Shown here: positions 34,385-45,989 of the stretch, in pieces
Numbering within the stretch: the stretch's first letter is position 1
How the letters are laid out: every line of letters begins with the position of its first letter
Assembly (NCBI GenBank): GCA_009809945.1
Contig: WTPW01000489.1
Location: 36,812 to 100,811 of the forward strand
From: Gigaspora margarita
Taxonomy: Eukaryota; Glomeromycota; Glomeromycetes; Diversisporales; Gigasporaceae
Direction: 5' to 3'
Length of the DNA: 64,000 nt
Notes under the pieces: model-generated
Database searches by the model: none
What the model was told of the DNA's origin: nothing
The model's input: only the letters and a program-made list of their open reading frames with translations
Made by a program: the position numbers and the translations under genes

Positions 34385-34429
34385 TTTTTTTTTTTTTATA
34401 AAGTAATATTTATGGATTGTTTGGATTAT

Positions 34430-34561
34430 TTGAGTGACAGAAAGGGAAAACCTGTAAATTATTTCACTCCTTATCATCACAATAACATTATCCCTGCAAG
34501 TAGATATCACTGCGATGATGAGTGAAATTATTTACAGGTTTTTTCTTTTCATCACTCACTT
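34430..34561. mobile_element. Hairpin MITE, about 130 bp
   Basis: TTGAGTGACAGAAAGGG and AAAACCTGTAAATTATTTCA on the left pair with the inverse sequence on the right (TGAAATTATTTACAGGTTTT then CATCACTCAC). Confidence 0.75.
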
Positions 34562-35029
34562 GTTTTTAATTTTTTTCAAGTTATGCCGTAAAGATCGGAT
34601 ACTTGATTTGTGTCTATCACATGAATGAAAAAAAAACTTTTTTGGAATTCTGATCTGCTCAAGTAAAAATTCCCAGCGGTAACTTTATCGTAAACTTGCT
34701 AACTACTATGACTAAATGTGGCCCAGCTTTGACGCATCTGACCTGGAAATTTTATTCATGTCGGGCTGATCCGGAATGATCAAAATTCGAGAAATCCGAA
34801 CCCGAACCTGAATTAATCTAAAAATGTGGATTCGATATCAAACTTTTGGAACATGTTCGAGTTAGGTTTGGGTTCAGTTCGAAAGTTCACGAACATGTTC
34901 AGGTTCAGTTAAAAAAAAAAATTTATTTTTGGTTAAACCCCGACACTCAAAAATCCAAGTCCTAATACGCAATCCAGTCAAATTAAAATCATGTCACTAC
35001 CAAAATCCCAACATTCATGATCCCAACAG
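34562..35029. other. Gene-less stretch
   Basis: GAACATGTTC and GGTTCAGTT words repeat around 34850-34910. No coding. Confidence 0.45.
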
Positions 35030-35305
35030 CCTCAAGATCCAGACAGTACTAAGTTTTCGAAATAACAAATTCCCATTCCAGACACTATCAGGTTCTCAAC
35101 ACTACAAGTTGCTGACGCTAAAGATCTCAACACTACAAGTTCCCAACACTATAAGTTCCCACCAACGTTAAATTCCCGACACTATAAGTTCTCGACACTA
35201 CAATTTCTCGACATTACTATTCCCGCCAATACAAGTCACAGACACTTCAATTTCTCATCACTACAAGTTCTAGACACTACAATTTCTTGACACTAAAGGC
35301 TCCTG
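35030..35305. repeat. 16-bp minisatellite (GACACTACAAGTTCTC)
   Basis: About fifteen degenerate units of GACACTACAAGTTCTC or GACACTACAATTTCTC are visible, most regular in 35150-35290. The weak protein-like frame at 34929-35171 comes from this repeat. Confidence 0.8.
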
Positions 35306-35370
35306 ATACGGTAAGTCATATTTGATTTTTTGTAAGATTTATAAGGCTTGAAAAATATTTAATCATGCTG

Positions 35371-35580
35371 ATAAAATAATTAATTTCCAATTTCTGACAT
35401 CTGATTTCTGATTTTTTATATAGATATTTTTTTAAACTTTCGATTAGACTTTGATATTAATATCAAAGTCTAATGTAAAATGTAAATAAAATCAAAAATC
35501 AGATTTTAGAAATTAGAAATTAAATCGGAAACCGATTGTACTTTATCATTTTATGGGGAATACAGAATTTTGCAAACCGT
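35371..35580. repeat. Dispersed inverted repeat, copy 2
   Basis: Related to 10086-10275: AATTTCCAATTTCTGA left arm, an inner TTAGACTTTGATATTAATAT palindrome, AGAAATTAGAAATTAAATCG right arm and the shared end GAATACAGAATTTTGCAAAC. Confidence 0.65.
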
Positions 35581-35609
35581 AATAAATAAACTATTCTAAT
35601 TACTAATTA

Positions 35610-35960
35610 CTAGACCGTGAGTATAAGACTATTTATTTTATGAACTAAAAATTTATAATACCTATTATTATTAAATAAAACATCTCTAATTGTTTATATG
35701 TAAATTAAATTATTAGACAATTTATAAAGTTACAAACTTAAAAACTTTATAATAATCTTCTAGATATTAAATAAACGATCTTAAACATTTATAATTATTT
35801 ATATGTAAATTATATCATAATAAGTTAACAAAATTTATAGTAGTCGACTATTAAATAAAACATTCTAATTATTTGTACGTAAATTAAATTATTTTAAGGA
35901 TTAAAATCTTTATAATGATCTATTAAATAAACGATACCTGATTATTTATATATAAATTAA
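35610..35960. repeat. About 90-bp satellite, left block
   Basis: Units contain ATTAAATAAA(A/C)(C/G)AT, a TAATTATTTATATGTAAATT core, then a TTTATAATAATCT-like tail. Starts are near 35670, 35766, 35850 and 35925. CCGTGAGTATAAGA at 35614 recurs at 37608. Confidence 0.65.
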
Positions 35961-36072
35961 TGTATAAGCGCAAATAACGTGAGGGGTGTAATTTCGAATT
36001 TCGGCCTAGATTAAACTTAATCCGGGCCAGAATTCGAATTAACGCCCCTGCGCGTTATTTCGCGCTTATACA
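35961..36072. mobile_element. Hairpin MITE, 112 bp
   Basis: TGTATAAGCGCAAATAACG pairs with the inverse end (CGTTATTTCGCGCTTATACA). The arms continue as GAGGGGTGTAATTTCGAAT and its partner. Abuts the next element almost directly. Confidence 0.75.
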
Positions 36073-36078
36073 GTAGAT

Positions 36079-37135
36079 CAAACATGGCGTCGAAACGAAA
36101 CCTACCCGAAACTGGTTTCGGAACGGTTCTAATCCGAAACTAGTTTCGGATTTTTTTAAAAAAACCGAAACTCCGAAACCCGAAACCCCGAAACTATAAT
36201 CCGAAACCCAAACCTATAATCCGAAACTCAAAAATATAATATTGAAGCTTATAAATTTATTATAAGGTTGCCTTATTTTTAATGAACCCAAAATGTAAAA
36301 TTATTTTTGAATAAATTATAAACTTTATTTTTAATATCATACTGTTATTACAACTGATTGCAAAATTCTAGGACGATGAAAAAATTGCCAATGATGAATT
36401 GATAAGTATTTTATGTCTTTTGATACCAACAATTTATTTAATTCTGCGGTAACCTATCAATTCTATCATTAGTAGATATGGACGTACTAATTACTATTAT
36501 TACTTGATATTGTTCCCAGTTTTTACGTAATGAGTAAAAAAACTGATGCTTGCAAAAGCAACATTGATTGTCAGAATATAAACTTCGGAATTATACTTTT
36601 CATGTTGTACTTATGAACCATAACAACAAAAATGACTGCACGTATACAATAAATGTTGGATGCATTGAATTCTTTAAGGAGATATATAACATACATCAGT
36701 GCGATTAATGTATATTGAAGAGATACAGAGCATACATCAGTGCATTTGATGTATAATTGAAAGAGATATATAATACATTAATGCAATCAATGTATATGGA
36801 AGTTGGGGTAGATTTTGGTGTTCAGGTGAGGTTTCGGTTCGAATGAGATTTGGGTTTCGGGTGAGGTTTCGAGTTTCGGATAAGGCTTCAGAAGTTATAA
36901 TCCGAAGCCCGAAACTTCGGATTTGGCACTAAAGAGTATCAGCACCAACTTTGGAGAGAATAAACAAATAAGTTATTGATGTTTTGGCAGTTTCGGGGTT
37001 TCGGTTGAGGTTTCGGGTTTCGGTCGAGGTTTCGGGTTTCGGGTGAGGTTTCGAGTTTCGGATAAGGTTTCGGAAGCTATAATCCGAAACCCGAAACTTT
37101 CGGAATCACCAAAAAAGGTTTCGGTGCCATCTTTG
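36079..37135. mobile_element. hAT-like element, 1057 bp, opposed word arrays
   Basis: CAGTAGAT is duplicated exactly at 36071-36078 and 37136-37143. Ends are CAAACATGGCGTCGAAAC and the inverse of CAAAGATGGCACCGAAAC. The left 150 bp is an array of CCGAAACCCGAAAC-type words; the right 330 bp is the inverse array (GGTTTCGGGTTTCGG). The centre is AT-rich without coding. The open frame at 36973-37155 lies in the right array and is an artefact. Confidence 0.85.
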
Positions 37136-37143
37136 CAGTAGAT

Positions 37144-37351
37144 AAGTATAAACAATTTATAAGCTAAAAAGAATATTTATAATTTATACCGTGGTTTATT
37201 GATAATCAGGGTGCTATATCTCAACAATTTATTAAATAATTAAGTTTCAGTCCCCAAAGACCTTATGCATAACAAAATTTAGGCCTTTATATCAAATTTT
37301 TATTATACTATATAATCCCCTATTTTATCCTAAAACTGCACCCAAACTAAT
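37144..37351. other. Gene-less spacer
   Basis: Short AT-rich spacer, nothing recognised. Confidence 0.4.
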
Positions 37352-37456
37352 GATGCCTGACGAAATGACGAAGCCTGACGAAACCATAACTTTCGTCAAT
37401 GACGAAACTTGACGAAACTTATAGTTTCGTCAGGTTTCGTCATTTCGTCAGGCATC
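37352..37456. mobile_element. TGACGAAA hairpin element, 105 bp
   Basis: GATGCCTGACGAAATGACGA on the left is inverted on the right (CGTCATTTCGTCAGGCATC). The interior is made almost only of TGACGAAAC words in opposed orientation. Confidence 0.8.
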
Positions 37457-37559
37457 TATAACCCAAACCCTAAATTGTAATAGAAATTACGTGTATTATA
37501 AAATAGGGTAGGATATCAATAACCCGGTAAAAACATGATATATTCAATAACAATTTACA

Positions 37560-38000
37560 ATAATCTACTATTAAATAAACAACCTCTAATTATAAATTAC
37601 TATCTCGTGAGTATAAGATGACTTTAACTATCTACCATTAACTAAATCATCTCCAATTACCGGTAAAGTGCCGTATACAAGACCCGGGTATGTTACATTT
37701 CAACGATCTTTAAACCATATAACAGACCCGGGTCTAGTACGTGTTGTGAGGTTATATCATGAAATAAAAAAAAAATTTAAAGTGCATACACAATTTGTAT
37801 TTACAATAGGCATTCTAACTATTTAAAAAAAAAAAAACCATGTTTGATTAATATAGATTTTGTGGTTCGCGCCCGTGTCTAATTCATGGTGGATCTACTA
37901 TTTGGGGATCTTGTATACCGCACTTTACGGTATTTAGATGTAAATCAAATTATTTGATAGTGGTATAAGATTATTATATAATTAAATTTTACGATATACT
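37560..38000. repeat. About 90-bp satellite, right block
   Basis: CTACTATTAAATAAACAACC, TCGTGAGTATAAGATG and TTAGATGTAAATCAAATTAT match the units at 35610-35960. The MITE at 37658-37932 splits one unit at its AATTA/TTTAGATG site. Confidence 0.6.
37658..37932. mobile_element. TA-flanked MITE, 275 bp
   Basis: Ends TACCGGTAAAGTGCCGTATA and the inverse of TACCGTAAAGTGCGGTATA continue as CAAGA(C/T)CC. TA bounds each side, a Tc1/mariner-type pattern. It lies inside a satellite unit. Partial copy at 33565-33645. Confidence 0.8.
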
Positions 38001-39631
38001 TATTATTTATATTTAATAATCGCGGGAATGTTCAATTTTCTCATGATTGTAGTTGACCAATAGAATCAATGTATTTCGGACAAAAATAACATTTTTAAAA
38101 TACCAAACTTTTTGCAAATAATACATCGATCCTAACAAAAATTTTTTTATTCTGGATATATATTTGAGTGATAGGGAAATTTTGGAAGGTCACATAATTT
38201 CATGAAAATTTTTTCACTTAACCAGCACATGATAATGAGGCGGCAGTTTTAACTATTAATACTGTAATTAAATGTGTGAGGTCAACTAAATTTATTGTTG
38301 CGGTGAGGCTGGAAACACTGAAGCTGGAAATTTAATAATTTCAATATGCAATTTTCAGGGCGCGTTTTTTAATAGTTAGATTAAGGTTTAGGGTTAATTT
38401 TGATAATACCGGTAAAAGGATTTTGGTAGGGTTATATTTTTAAATAGAGGTCCCTAATTTCTAGCTTCAGTCATTTCCAGCTTCAGACGCGACATTTATT
38501 GACTTGACCAAGCAGGGATTTAAAAATTAGCCTTGCCTGCTACATCAAGCTGATTGTTCGTAGAGTGTATAGGATTTTTCTAACATCTACTCTTTATGCA
38601 GCACAAAAATGATCCTTGAGGAGAATTTTGACAGATTATTTAGTATATTTTATTAGTTTAATCGATTTTTTTTTTAAAAAAAATAATAATAATAATAAAG
38701 ACAATCGTTTATCAGCTAACATTAAATCGACTACAAGTACCACTCTATTGCTAATTGATAATGTTTACTGAATTAAAACAAAATTTGAATAAAATTATGA
38801 GTACAGAAGTTTATAGGATTTTAGGTATTGGAACCATTTAACTTACTACATGAAAAATCCTTAACACTGGGCGAATTATTTTGATCAAAAATACTTTTTA
38901 ACGTTAGGTGAATTATGTTGATCAACTACATGAAAAATCTTTTTTAACACTAGGCGAATTATGTTGATCATAGGCCAGATTATCTTAATGCTGGTTGAAT
39001 TAAGGCCTTGAAATTAAATTAGTTGTTTCTCATCACATGAGACAAGCAAATAGGACCCGGCCGGCCGGCAAAAAATGTTATATTTAAAAATTTTTTTAAT
39101 ACAAAAATTTTATATAAAAAATTTTTAACTTGTCTAAAAAAGTGACTTGGCCGGGTAATGAGAAACAATTTTATTTGTTTGCATGGCCTAACTAGTTAAG
39201 ATGGTTAAAAGACTGAACAAATAGGAGAATTTTAAGCTATTTATGGTTGGGCATTGCTTCGCTCAGTCAATTTAAACTCTATAACACTTATTATTTATAG
39301 AATTATATGAGAGATATCAATAGAAAGGGGACAAATTTTTTCTAAGTAAAAGTTTTTTCAATTTTAAGTTAAAATAACTTAACAACTATTTAATCAAATT
39401 TAATAAAAATTTTTTTTATTTAATTTTATATAGTTATATAATTAAAACAAAAAAAATTATTAAACTTAATTTGGTAGTTGTTAAGATATTTTAATTTTAA
39501 AAAAAGTTACTAAAAATGATTTGTCCCTTTTCTATAGATGTCCCTCAATATCATACAAAATTAGATGCAGCACTATTTATTGATCAATGTGATTGTGTTT
39601 GTGTGTATATTAATTACTGTAATTTCTGTCA
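38001..39631. other. Gene-less stretch with a repeat copy
   Basis: Apart from the repeat at 38340-38500, GGCGAATTAT.TTGATCA words recur near 38870-38960. GGCCGGCCGG at about 39058 is locally GC-rich. No coding. Confidence 0.45.
38315..38500 (+). repeat. Dispersed repeat, copy 2
   Basis: Carries the block shared with 25985-26145, and inverted CTGAAGCTGGAAAT words at its left (about 38328) and right (about 38470), so it may be a fuller copy of that MITE. Confidence 0.55.
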
Positions 39632-40536
39632 TAGTGTTTCAGCTAAAACTTTGGGGTTTTAGCTAGCTGAAGCTTCTAAAAACTTCTGAATTCTTCTGAA
39701 ACTTCTGAAACCTCTGAAACTGGATAAAACTACTGAAAATTCTGACACTACCAAAACTTCCAAAACTTCTAAAATTGGCAAAACTTCTAAATTTTTGAAA
39801 CTAATAAGTGAAAGTTGATTTAGGATCTTAAACTTCAAATTTATAGTATAAAAAATGTGAGTTACCAGTTTTTTGGGCTAAAATGAAACTTCAGACAGAA
39901 ACCAATGGCCAATAAAATCATATGAATTTGTATCATGTGAAATAGTGAGTATAAGGCTGTTTGAAGTTGATTCTTTAGTAAAGGAGTAAAATGAAACAAA
40001 TATATAAAATGAACATATAAAAATAAACTAGAATATGCCAATATTATTGGTGATGCAAGTTAGATAATTGGTAAGAGTCATATAGTGTTTTGATTGGTTG
40101 TTCATTTTGTGAAAAAGACTTTAGCTAGAGTGTAATATTAACTAAAAAATTAATTTCAAACAGTCTAAATGATATTTACTATAATAAACTGTTTTCTATT
40201 TTAAATATTTCAGATTTCAGCTTTATTATTATTATTATATTCAAAGTTCTTGAGTTTGCAGTACTGTTTTTTTATTTTATTTTATTTGGTAAGTTTTGAA
40301 AGTTTCAGACAGCTTACGCAGTTTCAGAAATTTCAGAAAATTAGGTTTTGCTCAGTTTTAGAAGGTTTTACTCTATTTCAGAGGTTTCAAAAATTTTAAA
40401 AGTTTTAGTTTCACTTAGTTTCAGAGGGTTGCCATTTTAGAGATTTTAGCAATTTTAGAAGTTTCATATTTTGGGTGATACCAGAACTTCAAATCAAAAT
40501 GTTTTAGACTTTGGGAAGATTTTGGCCAAAACACTG
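39632..40536. mobile_element. hAT-like element, 905 bp, opposed word arrays
   Basis: Ends TAGTGTTTCAGCTAAAA and the inverse of CAGTGTTTTGGCCAAAA. Flanks TTCTGTCA (39624-39631) and TTCTGCTA (40537-40544) match at six of eight, both differences being transitions. The left array repeats CTTCTGAAA; the right array holds the inverse TTTCAGAAG words (40290-40480). No coding inside. Confidence 0.65.
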
Positions 40537-41160
40537 TTCTGCTATAAGTTATTATCAAAATTCTTACTAACCCTATTCCATATTCTAGTAACACTTAATT
40601 TGTAGTTAAGTTTTTATTAAAATTAACATGAATTCTAGTATGAGTTACTAAAAATAATTTTTTACAAACTTGCTATTTACTAATACATAGTATGTTAGAG
40701 CATGCTATTTATTATGTAATATTTTTTACTTAGTGGCTACCTTATCCATGTATAGTATAATCACTTTATCTAATTTAGATTGGTTAATATAATATAAAGA
40801 TGTGATCACTACCTCTGATCATGTATTCATGGTAAAAATTACATAATAGGTGGTATGCTCCTCATTAAAGTTGAGTTAAATTATTATAATTTCTATTATA
40901 AATTGCAGTAAAATATTTTGTTACAGAACTTATTATTACTCTTTTTTGATTTAGTTTAATTTAATCAATTTATAATTTTTTTGGTTCCACAATTACAATA
41001 TATATAATCACTTAAATTTGTTATCTTTTTAAGAATTCATTTAATAATATAATAAAATGAATTCTAATAATATACTGAATTTAGATAATTGCATATATTG
41101 CAAAAAAAATCATATAATGATCAATAAGGCTAAGGTCACAATGTTGTATTTGAATTTTAC
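40537..41160. other. AT-rich gene-less stretch
   Basis: GTAGTTAAGTT- and ATTAAAATTA-type words recur here and in 41520-41980, suggesting a loose old repeat. No coding. Confidence 0.45.
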
Positions 41161-41505
41161 TACAGTCAGACCCCATAAATGCAACCTCCATAAATGCAAT
41201 ACCTCCCTAAATGCACATTTTTGTCTTGTCTGTAAGAAATTATTAGTGCTAAATGCATGTTCTATATTTTGTAAATGCATGTTCTTCCAAATAATTTTCT
41301 ATATCATGCTACCTCCCTAAATGCACATGGCCAATCAAATTTTAGAATTTAAGATAGGTTATACAGTTTTTAGTAGAAGTTACACAAACTTGATGATCTA
41401 ATCTTTAAAGCTGCAATTTAATTGGCTTTCCCTAAATGCAATACCTCCCTAAATGCATGTTGTAGGCTTGTCTGTACACGTTGCATTTATGGAGGTTTGA
41501 CTGTA
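41161..41505. mobile_element. Pogo/Tigger-like MITE, 345 bp
   Basis: Ends TACAGTCAGACC and the inverse of TACAGTCAAACC, both followed by (C)CATAAATGCAAC, with TA at each border. CCTCCCTAAATGCA words are repeated inside on both flanks. CAGT(C) termini with TA target sites suit pogo-type elements. Confidence 0.75.
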
Positions 41506-41977
41506 TAAGTTATGTAAAAAATTCTGTAACAATACTTGTCTGCTATTCTAGCAACCATTGTGCAATTAAAATTGAGTTAGTTTATATTAGAATTGTCTTG
41601 ATTTTTATGTAGTTAAGTTTAAGTTAGTTTGCATTAAAGTTATAATTTCTAAAAAATTCTATTGCAAAGCCTACTCACTATTTCAGTAACTATAATATTT
41701 AGCTAATGTTAAATTAGTTTGTATTGAATCTATCATATTAGAATAATTGTAATTTCAATCATAAGTTTCTATAAAAAATTTTGTTATAAAAACTTACTAT
41801 TTTGGTGACTTAAAATTGAAGTAGTTTGCATTGGAATTTTTTTATTTTCTATATAGTATGTTAGATTGTATTAAAATTATCATAATTTCTACCACAAGTT
41901 ATTATAAAAATATGAGTTATTATAAACATTTTATTACAGATCTTACTTGCTATTCTTACTATTTTAATACTAGAAAT

Positions 41978-42230
41978 AGGACCTGGACATCGAGGTCATA
42001 CATTACACATTCTAGCAAAAAACCCCAAAATTTGAGAAGCAAAAACTGTTTTTAGCAATTATCACATTTTTTAAATTAAAGCTCTCAGTGAGATGCATCT
42101 AACAAAAAAAGTTTATTCAATTCTAATTACTGGATCAAAAGTTATTTAACAAAATGTAGTTTGTTATTTTTAGCAAATTAAGTCAAAATTGGCCAAAACC
42201 CAGTTCTATATAAGAAATGTTCAGGGTCCT
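41978..42230. mobile_element. AGGACCC-family MITE, 253 bp
   Basis: CTAGAAAT (41970-41977) and CGAGAAAT (42231-42238) flank it, 7 of 8 matching. It starts AGGACCTGGACATCGAGGTC and ends TTCAGGGTCCT. GCTCTCAGTGAGATGCATCT inside is the inverse of the 23243-23537 interior, so the two are the same family. Confidence 0.8.
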
Positions 42231-42238
42231 CGAGAAAT

Positions 42239-42638
42239 AGTAAATGTGTGTATTGAAATATTATAAATTTCTATCATGATTACTATAAAAAATCAGTTAC
42301 AACCCTATTCAATACATAATATCCAGTTGAGTTTATATTGAAAAGATTGTAATTTATATTATAAATTACTAAAGAAAATTTACAATATATGTTTATAGCT
42401 TAGCTTGTATTGGAAAGATTATGGTTTTTATTGAAAGTCACCATAAAAATTCTGTTACTAACCTTACTATTCTGATGATATACAGTATGTAATTTATCAA
42501 TATAAGTAGTTACTAATTTTATCCATATCTTAATTAATCTAATTCCAAAAATACAAAGTGCTTATAATAAACAAAAGCTATATTCACACATTGATTATTA
42601 ATTTACAGATAGATTACAAATTGGACAATTACTTTGTG
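42239..42638. other. AT-rich gene-less stretch
   Basis: No coding or ends were recognised. Confidence 0.4.
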
Positions 42639-42936
42639 TATCACACCATGCGACACAATTATATATCACACTCTATAAGGACAAGTATAACGTGAGATCA
42701 AAACAATAAAAAAAATAGTTTTTACTTCATTTTAATTAGGGTTAGGGTAAGTTTGGTTTTGGGTTAGAATAAGGTATAGTTTATATCAAAATTTTATAAG
42801 GAATTTTTTTTATTAGAACACAAAGGGCTGTTTCCTATGCAAAATTTTGCTTTAAGTTTTTTGTTTTTTTTATGTTACACCTGATTCTAAAATTTGATTG
42901 TTTGGGTGTTAAATAAGAGTATCACACTGTGCGATA
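42639..42936. repeat. Possible MITE with palindromic ends
   Basis: GTATCACACCATGCGACAC at the left and AGTATCACACTGTGCGATA at the right. Each is near-palindromic, so orientation is unclear. The interior has TTAGGGTTAGGGTAAG at about 42737. Confidence 0.45.
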
Positions 42937-44204
42937 TATAGATAACTCCTAATTACTATTACAATTTTGATATTATCAATGATTGTAATCCTTATAAAAT
43001 TAGTACTATGAATGCTAATTTAGAATGACTTAAGCACCTTAATTCTGAAACTACTGAAATTGGTAAAACTTCCAAAATTTCTAAGCAAATTTTGGTAATT
43101 ATCTTTTGGTAATAAAAGTATTGTTTTCATTAATATAATTCTTAGCTGGTACAAAACATACTGCAATAATATATTAGACAAAATCATTAAACAATTCACT
43201 GTTTTCAAATTGATATTTGATTGGCTAAATATTTTGATTGGTCAATTGTCTTGTAGCAGAATAAACCTAGGTCACAAAAAAAAATTCTATAATGATCTTG
43301 ATAAAAATTTTTTAAAAAAGGATATTTAAAATAATATACTGCAATACAAAATATATGAAAAAAAAGTTGGTATCAAGATTTCTTTTTTAGATCTCTAACA
43401 GGAACTCTAATATCTTTTTTTTGTATTTATCCCTATTAAATTCAATAATACAGATCTATCAGCAATAGCATTTTGTAAAGCAAGTTTTTAGAATTTAGCA
43501 GGTTTTCATTTTATAAATTCAATTTTTTGATATCTGGATCTTGAAAAGTTAACTTGATTTTATAGGTTTTTTCTTTTATATAACTTACATAATGCCAAAA
43601 TCCTGACCATCTAACATTTTGTATACAATTTTTTTCAAATATGTAATAAAAAAAATCAATTTTTTAATCTAATAATGAAATCTTCTTATAATAAGACAGA
43701 GTTGGAAATAATAGTGCCAAATAATCCTTTCTCATGATGATAGTACTAATTATTATATTGGTAATGGAATGATATTTTTGCTTTGTAATCTACACCATAT
43801 AAAGACTGTCCTGTATTCTATTTTTTTCTCATAAATTTTATTTAAAATAAGAAATTAATACTTGTAATCATGATTAATATAACAAGTAAAGGTTCTATAG
43901 CAATACTCATGGATCCTGTTAATGATTATCATAACAAGTTTTTTTTATATATATTATGCATTAGAGTGATTGTTTACAATTAATATAGTGAAATAAGTTG
44001 CATGTGTACAGGATTTTTTATATATAATAGTTGATTGTAATAACTTAGTAAATGCTTGCTCATGAGATCTATAAATGTAATTATGAAAAAAAAATTTTTA
44101 AACCCAATTTTGCTTGACCAGTTTGTTTTGGGCATATGTCTGATTAGTTATCTTTTTGATTTATTAACTTCTGTCAACTGACAAAAAAAAAGATCTGTAA
44201 CAGA
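42937..44204. other. AT-rich gene-less stretch
   Basis: No coding or ends were recognised. Confidence 0.45.
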
Positions 44205-44210
44205 TCACCA

Positions 44211-45170
44211 GGGTGAGTATAAAGTTTAATTCTTTTCATTTTATTATAGTTTTCAAGAGAATGTATATAAAATTAACTGTAATCATTTATTTATTCAGTA
44301 AATATAAGGGTAAGTACAAAGTTTAATTTTGTTTAACAATTGTTTTTTAAAAGAATGTATGATTAACTATTTTCAATAAATTACCAGAATAAATATGAAG
44401 TCTAATTTATTCACTTTAATAATTGTATTTCAAAACAATGTATGATTAACTGTAATTATTTAATTATTTAATAAAATTGCCAAGGTGAGTATTATGTTTA
44501 ATTTGGTTCACTTTAACAATTATGTTTCAAGAGAATTATCTAATAATTCAATAAATCGTCAGAGTGAATATGAAGTTTGATTTTCTTAACTTTGAAGACT
44601 GTGTTTCAAGACAATGTATAATTAACTATATTCTATTTAATTATTCAATAAATTACTAGGCCGAGTATGAAGTATAATTCTTTTTACTTTAACAAATGTG
44701 TTAAAAAGATTGTATGTACAATTAACCATAATTATTTAATCATCCAATAAATTACTAGTATAAGTATAAAGCTTAATTCTGTTCACTTTAATGATTGTGT
44801 TTTTAGATTAACTATAATTATTTAATTGTTTATTAAATTACTAGAATAAGTATTAATGATGTGGTTTAGAACAATGTATTGACTATAATCATTTAATAAA
44901 TTATTAGTGTAAGTATGAAGTTTAATTTAGCTCACTTTAATAATCATTTTTAAGACAATGTATAATTAACTATAATCATTTTTCATTAAATAAAATTATT
45001 AGCAAAAATGTAAAGTTTAATTTTGTTTACTTTAACAATTTTGTTTCAAGACAATGTATGATTACTACAATTGTTTAGTTATTCAATAAATTACAAGACT
45101 AAGTATTAAGTTTAATTCTGTTTGCTTTAAATGATTTTGTTTCAAAAAAATGTATCATTAACCATAATTA
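44211..45170. repeat. Satellite, about 11 units of 68-100 bp
   Basis: Each unit has (A/G)(A/G)GTAAGTATGAAGTTTAAT, then CACTTTAACAATTGTGTTTC, then AAGACAATGTATGATTAAC, then AATTATTTAATTATTCAATA. Unit starts are near 44211, 44309, 44391, 44483, 44560, 44660, 44757, 44843, 44911, 45003 and 45097. Size varies because internal parts are dropped in some units. Confidence 0.85.
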
Positions 45171-45985
45171 GATATTGGTTTCATGTGTGCACATGATTCT
45201 TTAATCATGTGCATGTTACAGAATTATGCACATTTTATCCCATCTAAATTTTACATAGGAAAATTAAAGTATATATAATTAAGACCAAGGTGCATATTGT
45301 CAGATGAAATTAAGCAAAATTCTCAAAACATTCCAAAAATAAATAAATGAACATAAAAGAAGAGCAAAAAAGAAAAAAAATTTGAGCATGTATCTGATAT
45401 TTTCTGAAGGGAAAATATAAATTCCAAAATTATATTATTAATATCATATGCATTTTATATAACATGTGCATAATGCGTATTTATATACATGTTATTATAA
45501 AATGTACATTTTTTTCATAATTGTGATCATTATAGCAGTTTGCATAAAATTTAGATTGTACAAGTAGTGGAAATCGAATCTATGGCTAAAAAAACTAACT
45601 ATACCTCTATTTAATCAAAACCAATATCCTTTAATAGTACAAAACTCCAAATTCTCAAATTGGTAAACATGGTAGATTTGGTTTGATCTCAAGGTTCTTT
45701 AGGGTTTTACTATGCTGTAATTGAAGTAAAAATAAGTAGTAGTCTTTGTATTTCTTTATAAATGCTTTTTCTTGCAGTAGTTCTAATATTATTCTATTTA
45801 TATAACTTTTCTTTTTTATTTTAGAGTGCAAAAGATCAAATAGTTCAATGACAATTGTTAATTTTATTAATAATTGTCACATGATCAAGAGCAAAATTGG
45901 GTGCTTACTTGAACAATAGCAAAGATTGATTGTTCGATAAATTAACATCAGCAAATTTATAGTAGTGAAATCTTTCATTGATCTT
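45171..45985. other. AT-rich gene-less stretch
   Basis: A CATGTGCACATGATTC... palindromic word occurs near 45183-45215. No coding. Confidence 0.4.
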
Positions 45986-45989
45986 GTGA

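Noticed and set aside
34182-34406. 74-codon plus ORF
   Set aside because: Runs through the assembly gap and homopolymers.
36973-37155. 60-codon minus ORF rich in Pro, Lys and Glu
   Set aside because: Produced by the GGTTTCGG word array of a transposable element.
44211-45170. CRISPR-like alternation of repeats and spacers
   Set aside because: Units are degenerate along their full length, vary in size, and the genome is eukaryotic; a satellite explains it.
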